Shown: positions 7,751 to 16,029, counted from the first letter of the stretch. The stretch is 43,920 bases of DNA from JAAYCI01 sp031548875 (GCA_031548875.1 JAVBQQ010000010.1:1-43920); one strand, 5' to 3'. Translations and numbers: made by a program. The notes: generated by a model not told the origin, from the sequence alone.

Positions 7751-8145
7751 GCCACGAGGCACACCACCATGAGGATGGATGTACGCACGCGTGCGGCCAC
7801 GCGCATCACGATGCAGAGGCCCTTGTGGTACACCGGCACGAGGACGCGCTGGTGGCTACGCTGCGGCTGGAACTGCCCGGCCCCCCAGAGGCGGCAAGGG
7901 CGACGCTGACAGAACGCCTGGCACTGCTTACCGCCGCGATAAAAGCCCGGGGCGGGATCATCGGGCATATCAAGGGTTCGCTGGAACTGTCTGAAACAAG
8001 CCTGTTTTTCACCACGGGCGGCCCGCCGGAATTTAAAGCCGGCGTCCCTGCGGCCGGCCGGGTGACCCTGGTGGCGATCCTGCTGTCCATGGAAGAGGCG
8101 CAGGTCCGGGAGGCCATCACCGAATGTATGCTGCCAACGGCCTGA
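7747..8145 (+). CDS. His-rich small protein, probable partner of the CobW-type GTPase
   Basis: 132 aa. The N-terminus is dense in histidine and cysteine (HEAHHHEDGCTHACGHAHH, residues 3-21), a likely metal-binding segment. The rest is a small alpha/beta domain with GHIKG and SLFFTT, faintly like the C-terminal domain of CobW proteins. Its start overlaps the GTPase stop (ATGA), which indicates translational coupling. I read the pair as a split COG0523 protein with an added metal tail. Family assignment is tentative; the His cluster is seen directly. Confidence 0.75.
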   Translation: MSHEAHHHEDGCTHACGHAHHDAEALVVHRHEDALVATLRLELPGPPEAARATLTERLALLTAAIKARGGIIGHIKGSLELSETSLFFTTGGPPEFKAGVPAAGRVTLVAILLSMEEAQVREAITECMLPTA

Positions 8146-8188
8146 AAACCGTGACAAACGCCAGACAAGAAAAGGAGATGAGTGTTCG

Positions 8189-8812
8189 ATGAATGAAGCC
8201 ATCGTGAACGCCATGACCGTACTGGACGATGACCTTCTGTACGCGGAAGTGCAAAAGGCCATCGACGCGGGTACCCCCCCGCTGGAAATCATTGCCGACC
8301 TGCAGCAGGGCATGGTCAATGTGGGGCAGAAGTTTGAGGAGAAGGAGTATTACCTGTCCGAGCTGATCCTGTCGGCCGAGATGTTCAGCGAAGCGGAGGC
8401 CCTTTTGGGGGACCTTGCGGGCGGCGGAGAGGCAAAGTTCGGCACCTTCCTGATGGGCACCGTGCAGGGCGACATCCATGACATCGGCAAAAACATCGTC
8501 ATCTCGGTGATGCGCTCGAATGGCTTCCATGTGGTGGATCTGGGTGTGGATGTGCCTCCCGTGAAGTTTGTGGAGGCGATCCAGGAATACAAGCCCAAAG
8601 CGGTGGGCATGAGCTGCCTGCTCACCACGGCGTTCCCCTCACTGAAATCGACAGTGGACGCCATCCGGGACGCGGGGCTGGACGACGGGATTCTGCTGCT
8701 GATTGGCGGCGGACCGGTGGACGCATCCACACTGGCATTTTCCGGGGCGGACAAGGTTTGCCAGAGCCCGCAGGATACGGTGCGCCTGGCGCAGGAATTT
8801 GTGGGCGCGTAA
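8189..8812 (+). CDS. Corrinoid (B12-binding) methyl-carrier protein, MtaC/MtbC type
   Basis: 207 aa, the usual size. An N-terminal helical cap (about 1-85) precedes a B12-binding Rossmann-like domain with the DxHxxG signature GDIHDIGKN, where His97 is the cobalt ligand, followed by GMSCLLTT and LLIGGGP motifs. These proteins accept a methyl group from a substrate-specific methyltransferase and pass it on, usually to tetrahydrofolate in acetogen-like bacteria. AAGGAGATG precedes the start. It lies directly before the URO-D-type methyltransferase. A second methyltransferase and a corrinoid reductive activator are not in the window. Confidence 0.93.
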   Translation: MNEAIVNAMTVLDDDLLYAEVQKAIDAGTPPLEIIADLQQGMVNVGQKFEEKEYYLSELILSAEMFSEAEALLGDLAGGGEAKFGTFLMGTVQGDIHDIGKNIVISVMRSNGFHVVDLGVDVPPVKFVEAIQEYKPKAVGMSCLLTTAFPSLKSTVDAIRDAGLDDGILLLIGGGPVDASTLAFSGADKVCQSPQDTVRLAQEFVGA

Positions 8813-8873
8813 GCCGGTGCATAACGCCGCAAGGCGCAGTACAGCAGCAGTACATTGAGAAAGGATGAAGAAA

Positions 8874-9992
8874 ATGGCTGATATGGGAATGCCTCCGATG
8901 AGGCCGGAGTTTGGCGAACGGATGGGCCGCTTTATGGCCGCCGTGCATTTTGCACCCCAGGACCGGGCGCCCATCATGCTGACCATGGACTCCTTTGCGG
9001 GGCGGCAGGCGGGCATGACGATTGGCGAGTTCGTGCGCGACCCGGTAAAAGGGGTGGCGGCGCAGCTGGACATGATGGAGTACCTGCGGGCGGATATCCT
9101 GGAGCACATGGCGTATGACCCCCGCCTTTTGGGAACGTCCTGGCTCAGCAAGGTGAAGATGCCGGGCATCGAGCTGGCGGACGATGAGATCTGGCAGGTG
9201 GACGAAAAGCAGCTGATGAGCGTCGAGGACTATGATGAGATCATCAGCGGCGGCTTCGAGCCGTGGGTGCAGAAATACTATGCCGAGCGGCTGGACAACC
9301 TGATGGGACAGGTGGGGCCGTATTTTGGCAAGATCCCGCAGATGGTGCCGCAGCTGTTCGAGCGGGGATACCCATGCGTCGCCATGGGCGTGAATATCGC
9401 CACCCCGTTTGAATTCTTCTGCGGCGGCCGCAGCATGGTGAAGTTCTTCGGCGACCTGCGCAAGATCCCGGACAAGGTGGTTGCGGCCATGGATGTGGCG
9501 ATGGAGTTTATCGAAAAAGATTCGATTGCCGCCATGCAGCGCAACCACTCCACGGCGCCCTGGATCGGCGGCTGGCGCACGGCCAGCGCCTTCATGAACC
9601 GCGGCCAGATGGAAACATTCGTGTGGCCCTATTTCAGACGCCTGGCAGAACTGGTCATCGAGCAGGGGCAGGTCCCTCTCCTGCATCTGGACGCGGACTG
9701 GCTGCGGGATATCGACCTGTTCAAGGAGCTGCCCGCCAAAAAATGTGTGCTGGAACTGGACGGGGCAACCGATATCTACGAGAGCAAGAAAATCCTGGGC
9801 GACCACATGTGCATCAGCGGCGACGTACCGCCGTCCATGCTCACTCTGGGAACGCCCGACGAGTGCTATACCTACGCCCGCAGGCTGATCGAGGATATGG
9901 GCCCCGGGTACATCAACTCGATGGGCTGCTGCATCCCGCCCAACGCGCGTCTGGAAAACGTGAAGGCGATGTGCGACGCGTCCTACGGATGA
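8874..9992 (+). CDS. URO-D-type corrinoid methyltransferase (MtaA/MtbA-like superfamily)
   Basis: 372 aa from the ATG at 8874 (AAAGG about 10 bases before; the ATG at 8865 has no spacing). The fold is that of the uroporphyrinogen decarboxylase/MtaA superfamily, which in these operons moves methyl groups to or from corrinoid proteins using zinc. In MtaA the zinc motif is His-x-Cys plus a distal Cys. Here the region reads LLHLDADWL, with His271 and Asp273 in place of Cys, and the distal part is MGCCIPPN (Cys352, Cys353). This places it with O-demethylase-like members rather than classic CoM methylases, by inference. It is adjacent to its presumed corrinoid partner. Confidence 0.85.
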   Translation: MADMGMPPMRPEFGERMGRFMAAVHFAPQDRAPIMLTMDSFAGRQAGMTIGEFVRDPVKGVAAQLDMMEYLRADILEHMAYDPRLLGTSWLSKVKMPGIELADDEIWQVDEKQLMSVEDYDEIISGGFEPWVQKYYAERLDNLMGQVGPYFGKIPQMVPQLFERGYPCVAMGVNIATPFEFFCGGRSMVKFFGDLRKIPDKVVAAMDVAMEFIEKDSIAAMQRNHSTAPWIGGWRTASAFMNRGQMETFVWPYFRRLAELVIEQGQVPLLHLDADWLRDIDLFKELPAKKCVLELDGATDIYESKKILGDHMCISGDVPPSMLTLGTPDECYTYARRLIEDMGPGYINSMGCCIPPNARLENVKAMCDASYG

Positions 9993-10019
9993 TGCGAAAG
10001 TGCGGAAATCCTTTTCTGA

Positions 10020-10160
10020 GTTCGTTTTCTTGCTTTGATAAATATTCCGCAAGAGTATGAGCAATTAAGACGATTGTGCTATTTTGATACAGAGGAAACA
10101 TTTGCACTAGCTAAAAAGGAATCCTTGACTATGGTATATGGAGGGGTTGGTGAGAGGTGA
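10020..10160 (+). pseudogene. Tail of a broken, unrecognised reading frame
   Basis: After a stop at 10017, 46 codons remain open to a TGA at 10158. They read like a natural protein C-terminus (EYEQLRRLCYFDTEETFALA and on to VYGGVGER). There is no start codon with a ribosome site in front, and base composition is much more AT-rich than the methyltransferase upstream. The end overlaps the start of the regulator gene as in an operon. I take it as the 3' remnant of a gene lost when this junction formed. Family not recognised; it could be chance coding-like sequence. Confidence 0.35.
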
Positions 10161-10869
10161 TTCTATCTTAGAGGATCTACTATCAATTGATGCTTCCGAC
10201 CGTAATTACTCTGTACAGCTCCCCGTCTGGCAAAAGCACGGGATTCAGCTTTGCCGTGCCCTGAGTATGCACGAGGCGATGGAGATGCTCCAAAAGCGGG
10301 AATACATTGCAATCGGCATCAATGCTGACTCCATCGATTACGTGCCTCTGCTGGGCATCCTGCGTGAAGCCACGACAGCTCCAATCCACGTTATCAAAAG
10401 CAAGTACGATGTAGACGAACACACGTTGGCACTTTCACTTGGCGCGGATGTTTTCGGTGTGTGGGCGAAAGACCCGGAGGACAATGTCAAGCGTGGTCTG
10501 GCCCTGTTTCTTCGTTATTACAATCGCCTCAGCCATGGCGCAGACAAACCGCTTGTTTTGGTGCACGGGGAGGTGCGCCTGTATGCAGCTCATCACCGGG
10601 TATTTGTGGGGGCGCGGGAGATCCAACCGCGCAACAAGGAATACCGCTTGCTCACCCTGTTCATGGAAAACCGGGGGCGCCTGCTGGCGCCCGAATGGCT
10701 GCTCAGCCAGGTTTGGGGGCATGCAGAATACTCGGTGTCTCACTGGCAGCTTTGGAACCAGATCAAGAACCTCCGCGCCAAGCTAAGCCCAACTCCCGAA
10801 GATTTCAATTATATCCAGACGATAAAAGGGTACGGCTACCGGTTTGTCACACCGGCTGATGCGAGATAG
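10138..10869 (+). CDS. Atypical OmpR/PhoB-type response regulator with degenerate receiver
   Basis: 243 aa from ATG 10138; GTG 10150, which follows GGAGGGG, may be the real start. The C-terminal 100 residues are a clear winged-helix effector domain (NKEYRLLTLFMENRGRLLAP, WLLSQVWG, YIQTIKGYGYRF). The N-terminal half has receiver-like length and pattern, but the phospho-acceptor position reads IGINADS, with Asn instead of Asp, and the acidic pair is not obvious. Phosphorylation control is therefore doubtful. No sensor kinase is adjacent. It ends 18 bases before the first ICE gene, so it is either the chromosomal gene at the integration site or ICE-borne; I cannot tell which. Confidence 0.85.
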   Translation: MEGLVRGDSILEDLLSIDASDRNYSVQLPVWQKHGIQLCRALSMHEAMEMLQKREYIAIGINADSIDYVPLLGILREATTAPIHVIKSKYDVDEHTLALSLGADVFGVWAKDPEDNVKRGLALFLRYYNRLSHGADKPLVLVHGEVRLYAAHHRVFVGAREIQPRNKEYRLLTLFMENRGRLLAPEWLLSQVWGHAEYSVSHWQLWNQIKNLRAKLSPTPEDFNYIQTIKGYGYRFVTPADAR

Positions 10870-10887
10870 AAAGTGCTTGGCCGGACA

Positions 10888-12513
10888 TCAAAGACTCTGC
10901 ACCACAGTCCGACCATCCCTGAAGGTAACGGTGACCTGCTCCCCACCGTCCACCTGCACCAGTTCAATCAACTGCCGGGCCAGCATATCGTCATAGTTTT
11001 CAAGCTCCAGCGGCGCCTGCTCCAGCACTTCGGTGATGGCGGCAAGCGCCGTTTTTGGCTTTCCCTGCTCCGCCTGTGCGATTGCGGCCTTAAGGCCATC
11101 CAGCTCATCCCGGATTCTGTCCAGCTGTGTGGCATGGGCGGCAATCTCGCTTTCGTCCTGCAGCACCGCCGCCAGCTCATATAAGGCGTTTTGTAATTCA
11201 CGCTGCCGGTGCAGCATGCCCGCCAGGGTGCCACGGCCATGCTCGGCGGCCAGAGCCGTCGTGAGATTGCCTTCCAGCGTTTCGAGTAGGTGTTCCCGAC
11301 TGCCGAGGTACTGCCGCATGGTGGTTGCAAGGGCTGCGTGCAAGCGACTCTCCTCGATGGAAGGCGACTGCTTGCAGAACAGGGGGCCGTGCTCCACACG
11401 GCTGGCGCAGCGCCACATGGCCGCCCGGCTGCCGTCGCGCAACTTCCAGGTGCGGCGCTTGTAAGGAGAACCACACTCGCCGCATACCAGCAACTCCGTC
11501 AAGGCGAACTTGCCGGAGTATTTCTGCAAACCGGTGGTGTCCGGCCGGGGCAAAGATTTCAGGCGGCCAGTTCGTTTGGCTGTCTCGGCCTGTACCTGAT
11601 GCCAGGTGGTGCGGTCCACGATACCGGGGTGGGCGTCCTGCAGGTAGTACATGGGAAGCTCGCCCTGGTTTTTGACCACCTTTTTGGAGATACAGTCCTT
11701 CACATAGGTCTTTTGGGAGATGGCGTCACCGCAATAGCGCTCGTTTTTCAGGATGCCACGGACCACGGCGCAAGCCCAAGGGGTGCCCTTGCGGGTGGGG
11801 ATGGCGGCTGCGTTGAGGTCATCGGCAATTTGTTTCAGGCTATGTCCGGCGAGGTAAGCGGCATAGATGCGCCGCACCACCTCTGCTTCTTCCGGGCGGA
11901 TGCACGGCTGGCCATCCTCGTCCTTCTCGTAGCCATACCAGTTCTGGAAGTTGTACCGAACCTTACCGGCAGCAAAGCCCCGCCGCACACCCCACTTCAC
12001 ATTGCCGCTGATCGATTCGCTCTCAGCCTGGGCCATGCAGCTCTGCAGGGTAATGAAGGTTTCGGTATCCACCTCCATCGTGTTGATGTTCTCCTTCTCG
12101 AACAGGATGGGGATGCCCAGGGCCTTGAGTTCGCGGATTGTCTGGACACAGTCGACGGTGTTGCGGGCAAAGCGGGAGATGGATTTGGTCAGCACCATAT
12201 CAATCTTGCCCTTTTTGCAGTCCCGCAGCATGCGCAGGAAGTTTTTGCGCTTCTTCATCAGGGTGCCGGTGATGCCCTCGTCGGGGTAGATGCCCGCCAA
12301 GCGCCAGTTGGGATTCTCCTTGATCTTTTGCGTATAGTATTCGATCTGCGCCTCATAGCTTGATTGCTGCTCCTCCTGTTCGGTGGAAACGCGGCAATAG
12401 GCCGCCACACGCAGGATGTTCGCCCCGCGGCCGGGGCGGGTGAGTTGCGGGTTCGCCGGGATGACGGCTAGGTTCGCGACATTGGTGGGCAGGGCTTGGG
12501 CGGGCATGGCCAT
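10888..12513 (-). CDS. Large serine recombinase (integrase), copy 1
   Basis: 541 aa. Large serine recombinases cut and rejoin attachment sites through a 5' phosphoserine. Resolvase domain at about 33-180 with AAYCRVST (catalytic Ser43), SISRFARNTVD and GVRRGF; then the recombinase domain, a zinc ribbon with CGECGSPYKRR, and a C-terminal coiled coil. AGGAGG lies 7 bases before the ATG. It is the last gene of a minus-strand operon with two other recombinase-type genes, 42 bases after the middle one, and its stop lies at the probable left end of the ICE. It should serve integration and excision of the element. Confidence 0.95.
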   Translation of the reverse strand: MAMPAQALPTNVANLAVIPANPQLTRPGRGANILRVAAYCRVSTEQEEQQSSYEAQIEYYTQKIKENPNWRLAGIYPDEGITGTLMKKRKNFLRMLRDCKKGKIDMVLTKSISRFARNTVDCVQTIRELKALGIPILFEKENINTMEVDTETFITLQSCMAQAESESISGNVKWGVRRGFAAGKVRYNFQNWYGYEKDEDGQPCIRPEEAEVVRRIYAAYLAGHSLKQIADDLNAAAIPTRKGTPWACAVVRGILKNERYCGDAISQKTYVKDCISKKVVKNQGELPMYYLQDAHPGIVDRTTWHQVQAETAKRTGRLKSLPRPDTTGLQKYSGKFALTELLVCGECGSPYKRRTWKLRDGSRAAMWRCASRVEHGPLFCKQSPSIEESRLHAALATTMRQYLGSREHLLETLEGNLTTALAAEHGRGTLAGMLHRQRELQNALYELAAVLQDESEIAAHATQLDRIRDELDGLKAAIAQAEQGKPKTALAAITEVLEQAPLELENYDDMLARQLIELVQVDGGEQVTVTFRDGRTVVQSL

Positions 12514-12555
12514 GAAGCGGCCTCCTTCCGGCGGGATTTTCGAATCAAATTCAGA

Positions 12556-13437
12556 TCAGGGTGACACATTGCTGTCCGCGATTTGCTGGCCCGTGCTGAG
12601 GACAAGGGAAAGGTGGCCACCCGGATGGACGGCCACCTGTCTGACTGCATCGAGGAAGAGTGGGAGGTCGAACTCTGATTGCGGCGCCACTGTTGTAAAC
12701 CGTTCCCGTAGACACTTGGCTTCCCGCGCGGCTTCGCCGCTGTCGCGCGAGGCGTATTGTTCTGCAGCGGCGGCAAGGATTAGGGCGATGGCACGGGCTT
12801 CGTCGCAGCTGCGCCGTTCCAGTTCCCTTCGCAGTTCGTTTGCAAGACGGGCGCCCTCCAGGCTGACGGTGCCGATTTCAGCAGTGGGATATGCGACAAG
12901 AGCGGGGTTTCCGGTGATTTTGTTGAGCAGTGCCTGGATGCCCACGGCCAGGTCGTCCTCCAGTACAGCAAAGGCTGGGTGTAGAGTGCCGCCCTCGCCG
13001 TCGGGAGCCTCAACACACACCCAGCGGGCATACCTTTTGGTATCTCGAACCAGACGGCTGCCGCATATGGCACACACTATTCGTCCGCGCAGGAGCTTCG
13101 CATATACCGGCGGAGGGAGAAAACCGGCTGTTTTGCTGCGCCGTACCGTTTCGGCCGCGCTGAAGATGGACGCCTCCACCAGCGCCGGTAGGCCGGCCCC
13201 GCCGAGATAGCGGTGATCTTCCAGGATGCGTTTGACCATATGCTTGTTCCATTCTAGGCATCCGGGACGGTAGGGTATATCCCCGAGATTCAGCCACTCA
13301 GCGAGGGTGTTGTAAGATGCACCCTCGAGGTACTTCTCGTATATCTGTCGAACGAGTTCAGCCTCTTTATGGTCGGCCTCCGGTCGACCATTGACGCAGG
13401 TGTAACCGAAGGGCAGTGTACGTATGCCTGGGGGCAT
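12556..13437 (-). CDS. Recombinase-family protein lacking the catalytic resolvase domain
   Basis: 293 aa. It begins directly at the linker and recombinase domain (FGYTCVNGRPEADHKEAELV), followed by a zinc ribbon (CAICGSRL) and a coiled-coil region. The 150-residue resolvase domain with the nucleophilic Ser is absent. Upstream DNA is occupied by the intact recombinase at 13439-15094, whose stop lies one base before this ATG, so this is not a recent truncation but an organised member of a three-gene operon. I infer a DNA-binding partner or directionality factor for the two catalytic recombinases. Confidence 0.88.
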   Translation of the reverse strand: MPPGIRTLPFGYTCVNGRPEADHKEAELVRQIYEKYLEGASYNTLAEWLNLGDIPYRPGCLEWNKHMVKRILEDHRYLGGAGLPALVEASIFSAAETVRRSKTAGFLPPPVYAKLLRGRIVCAICGSRLVRDTKRYARWVCVEAPDGEGGTLHPAFAVLEDDLAVGIQALLNKITGNPALVAYPTAEIGTVSLEGARLANELRRELERRSCDEARAIALILAAAAEQYASRDSGEAAREAKCLRERFTTVAPQSEFDLPLFLDAVRQVAVHPGGHLSLVLSTGQQIADSNVSP

Positions 13438-13438
13438 T

Positions 13439-15094
13439 TCAACGCACCGTCCTTTCTATAGTTTCCCGCAGTTCCAGCCGGTTGAACAACCGGAACACAA
13501 GGGTTTCAGAATCCTCCACGATGATCTTGTCCACCAGATCACCGAACAGCCCGGCGTCGAAGCACTCGAGATGCGTGGGCCCTTCTTCCAGAGCAGCCAC
13601 CAGGTCGCGAGTGAAGCGGATCAGTTCATCGGGGCCATCCAGGTCACACAGCCTGTCCTTTTCTTCGCGCAGCCGGGTGATCACCCTGCTGTTTTCGTTT
13701 TGCTTAACGAGGGTGAGGGCAGAGTCCATGTACCCCTGGGCCGCGAGGCCGCCCAATACGCGGTTCTGGCCAGTCAGCTTGCTGATCTGCCCGATGATCT
13801 CGGTCACCCGCGGGTTGTCGAGGCCGAGGCTGCGCTTGAGGGCATACAGGTTGTCTACCATGGCACCCAGGATGTTCTTTTGGTGCAACCGCAACTTGTT
13901 GTACAGCCGGATGAAAGCTCTTTCGATCTCTGTCTCTCGCACACGGGGGCCGCTGCACAATTGAGCGTTCCGGTCGTGAACGCGGCAGGTCCAGTAGATT
14001 TTGCCGCTGTTTACCTTGCGGCGGTAGGCGCGGCCGCAGGTGCCACAGATCAGTTTGCGCGTGAAGGGATACTCTGGCGGCCCATGGCCATGGCATTGCT
14101 TACGGCGGCGCTGCTCGATGAGCAGTTGCGCCCGTTCGAAAGTAGCGCGGTCAATGATGGGCGGGTGGATGTCGGTGACATAGTAGCGCTCCAACTCGCC
14201 GCGGTTTCGGATTTTTTGAAAAGGGAGGGTGTCGGAGGTGAAGCTTTTTTGCCAGAGAGCGTCGCCGATGTATCGCTCATTGCACAGGATGTATGTGATG
14301 GCATTTTTGTGCCAGTCGGTATGGTCACCGCGGCGAGGCACATTCATCATCGATAGGGCGATGGCAATTCGGTTTGGGCCGGTTCCGGCAAGGTATTGGT
14401 GAAAGATCCAGCGCACTACGGCGGCTTCGCGCTCTTCCACCTCCAACTGCTTGTTCACCAGCCGATAGCCGAAGGGTGGGGAGGGTGTGGCGAAAGAGCC
14501 GCTTTGCATGCGCATGCGCACCGCGGTACGCTGGTTACCGGATATGGAAAGGCTCTCCTGCTGTGCGAAGTCGCTAAGGGCGGTGAGCATCAGCTCCCCA
14601 CGCATGGTGGCGGTGTCTATACTCTCCTTCTCGAACAGCACACTGACGCCGAGGGCGGTGAGCTCCCGCACGGTCTGGATGCAGTCCACCGTGTTGCGGC
14701 AGAAGCGGGAGATGGATTTGACGATCACCCTGTCCACTTTGCCCCTGCGGCAGTCGCGCATCAGGCGCTGGAACTCCTCGCGTTTGTGGGTGGAGGTGCC
14801 GGTGATACCCTCGTCGGCGTAGATGTCGACCAGCTGCCAGTCATCGCGGGCAGTGATGAGGGCGGTGTAGTAGCTGACCTGGGCCTCGAAGGAATCGAGC
14901 TGGGCATCCTTGTCAGAGCTGACCCGGGCATAGGCCGCGATGCGCAGCCTGGCTGGTTGGGAGGCTTCGTAGGTCGGGTCGATGCGGACGACCCGCCGGG
15001 TAGCGTCTGTCTGCCGGGCGGAGGCCGTCTGCCAGCCACCCATATCCTGTTCGGACGCAAGGTTGGCCGCCTGCCGCTGTGCGCTACTTTTCAT
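13439..15094 (-). CDS. Large serine recombinase (integrase), copy 2
   Basis: 551 aa. Resolvase domain with IAAYARVSS (catalytic Ser59), DEGITGTSTHKREEF and KSISRFCRNTVDC; recombinase domain with FGYRLV; zinc ribbon with CGTCGRAYRRK; coiled coil to the end. It is the first of the three recombinase genes, preceded by AAAGGATG 8 bases from the ATG and by a 57-residue ORF in the same operon. Two active recombinases plus one catalytically empty one may act together on attachment sites; which one is needed for integration is not visible. Confidence 0.95.
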   Translation of the reverse strand: MKSSAQRQAANLASEQDMGGWQTASARQTDATRRVVRIDPTYEASQPARLRIAAYARVSSDKDAQLDSFEAQVSYYTALITARDDWQLVDIYADEGITGTSTHKREEFQRLMRDCRRGKVDRVIVKSISRFCRNTVDCIQTVRELTALGVSVLFEKESIDTATMRGELMLTALSDFAQQESLSISGNQRTAVRMRMQSGSFATPSPPFGYRLVNKQLEVEEREAAVVRWIFHQYLAGTGPNRIAIALSMMNVPRRGDHTDWHKNAITYILCNERYIGDALWQKSFTSDTLPFQKIRNRGELERYYVTDIHPPIIDRATFERAQLLIEQRRRKQCHGHGPPEYPFTRKLICGTCGRAYRRKVNSGKIYWTCRVHDRNAQLCSGPRVRETEIERAFIRLYNKLRLHQKNILGAMVDNLYALKRSLGLDNPRVTEIIGQISKLTGQNRVLGGLAAQGYMDSALTLVKQNENSRVITRLREEKDRLCDLDGPDELIRFTRDLVAALEEGPTHLECFDAGLFGDLVDKIIVEDSETLVFRLFNRLELRETIERTVR

Positions 15095-15145
15095 TGCTCA
15101 ATCATCCTTTCCATCCACAACACTACCAGGTTTGCGGGTTCAATC

Positions 15146-15319
15146 CTATACCAATACCCGACAAAGATGTTCTTCCGAAAGCCCGCAAGACTGGGCATTC
15201 AGCACATCCGCTCGTTTGAGAACGGTATGGGTCAGGTCCAGACGCTCGGCCGCCCATTGCAGGGCCCTTTTAAGGATGAAGTATTCGGCGATGCCGGTGA
15301 GATTCTGTTTGTGATCCAT
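15146..15319 (-). CDS. Small conserved-looking ORF upstream of the recombinases
   Basis: 57 aa from the ATG at 15319, chosen because GGAGGA lies 9 bases before it; the frame continues open upstream through a hairpin region that I regard as non-coding. The protein starts MDHKQNLTGIAEYFILKRAL and is mainly alpha-helical and soluble. It ends 51 bases before recombinase copy 2. Position and size would suit an excisionase or regulator of recombination, but no family is recognised. Confidence 0.6.
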   Translation of the reverse strand: MDHKQNLTGIAEYFILKRALQWAAERLDLTHTVLKRADVLNAQSCGLSEEHLCRVLV

Positions 15320-15355
15320 ATGCATATTCCTCCATTGTGGCCTGATAGCACAAAG

Positions 15356-15868
15356 ACGGGGCCATTCCTCCAAAACACGAATCGGGTCTACTACCCGAGT
15401 GCCGGAACGGCCCCGTAGCATCTGCCATCAGGGCGAAAGGCGAAGACGCACTTCGCCCTTGGTGTGTAAAATTGAAGGCGCTCTTGTATTCGACACCACT
15501 TCCCCAAGAGCTGTGGCACCCCTCTTTCAGAGCGCCAGGGCGGCATGCCCAGCATATTATCCTGCCGGTTTGACACAGACCGCGAAGTGGCGATTCTCAA
15601 ATCCGTCAGGATTTAAGGGTAGCTTCGCGACATGGGAATTTCACCTCCACCGGGATCTCCGCTGGCCGCCCCCATTGCGTGATAGCTGTGGCTGGACGGA
15701 AGTATCAGTTCCAACGCTGTTCTGGCAAAACAGCCCGCCATGGGCTGCCTTCCGGGCGGATGGGTGTCGCTCGCACCTTTGGGGCTGAGGCGGCCGGCGG
15801 AAGAATAATCCCCCGCCGGCGCGCCGCGCCCGCTTTGGCTGTCTTTTACGGCAGTAATACTGCCGCAG
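15356..15868. promoter_or_regulatory. Hairpin-dense untranslated leader of the recombinase operon
   Basis: About 700 bases (15320-16029) hold no gene I can support, but many inverted repeats. 15356-15416 has outer arms ACGGGGCC/GGCCCCGT, a second TTCC/GGAA pair and an inner TCGGGT/ACCCGA. 15430-15459 has AGGGCGAA/TTCGCCCT. 15581-15629 has CGCGAAG/CTTCGCG with inner AAATCC/GGATTT. 15793-15820 has GCCGGCGG/CCGCCGGC. 15849-15865 has CGGCAGT/ACTGCCG. On the minus strand these lie in the presumed 5' leader of the recombinase genes. They could be an attenuator, a structured RNA, or protein-binding sites. Confidence 0.5.
15613..15633 (-). CDS. Possible 6-codon leader peptide
   Basis: ATG at 15633 with a strong ribosome site (GGAGGTGA, 15641-15648, 7 bases away) followed by SRSYP and a stop. 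The tiny frame lies within the 3'-side arm and loop (plus-strand numbering) of the nested hairpin at 15581-15629, so a ribosome on it would block that hairpin from folding. This is the layout of translation-coupled attenuation. It is judged only from layout. Confidence 0.3.
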   Translation of the reverse strand: MSRSYP

Positions 15869-16029
15869 GTGGTCTTCGCGCATCCCCCGGCGTCGCTCGC
15901 CCCGTGAAGTCCTTCTCCACGAAGCGCGTTGGAGAACGTATCTGTGCTGCCGGATATTCTTCTCGCAGGGCAAGGTCCAGTTGGAATCGTTGCGCCCTCA
16001 TTTCTCTATGACACATCACCCCCTGTTTT

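Noticed and set aside
11290..12363. Plus-strand ORF inside recombinase copy 1
   Set aside because: Antisense shadow of an intact serine recombinase in GC-rich DNA.
13424..15418. Plus-strand ORFs (310 and 340 codons) over recombinase copy 2
   Set aside because: Antisense shadows; the minus strand has all recombinase motifs.
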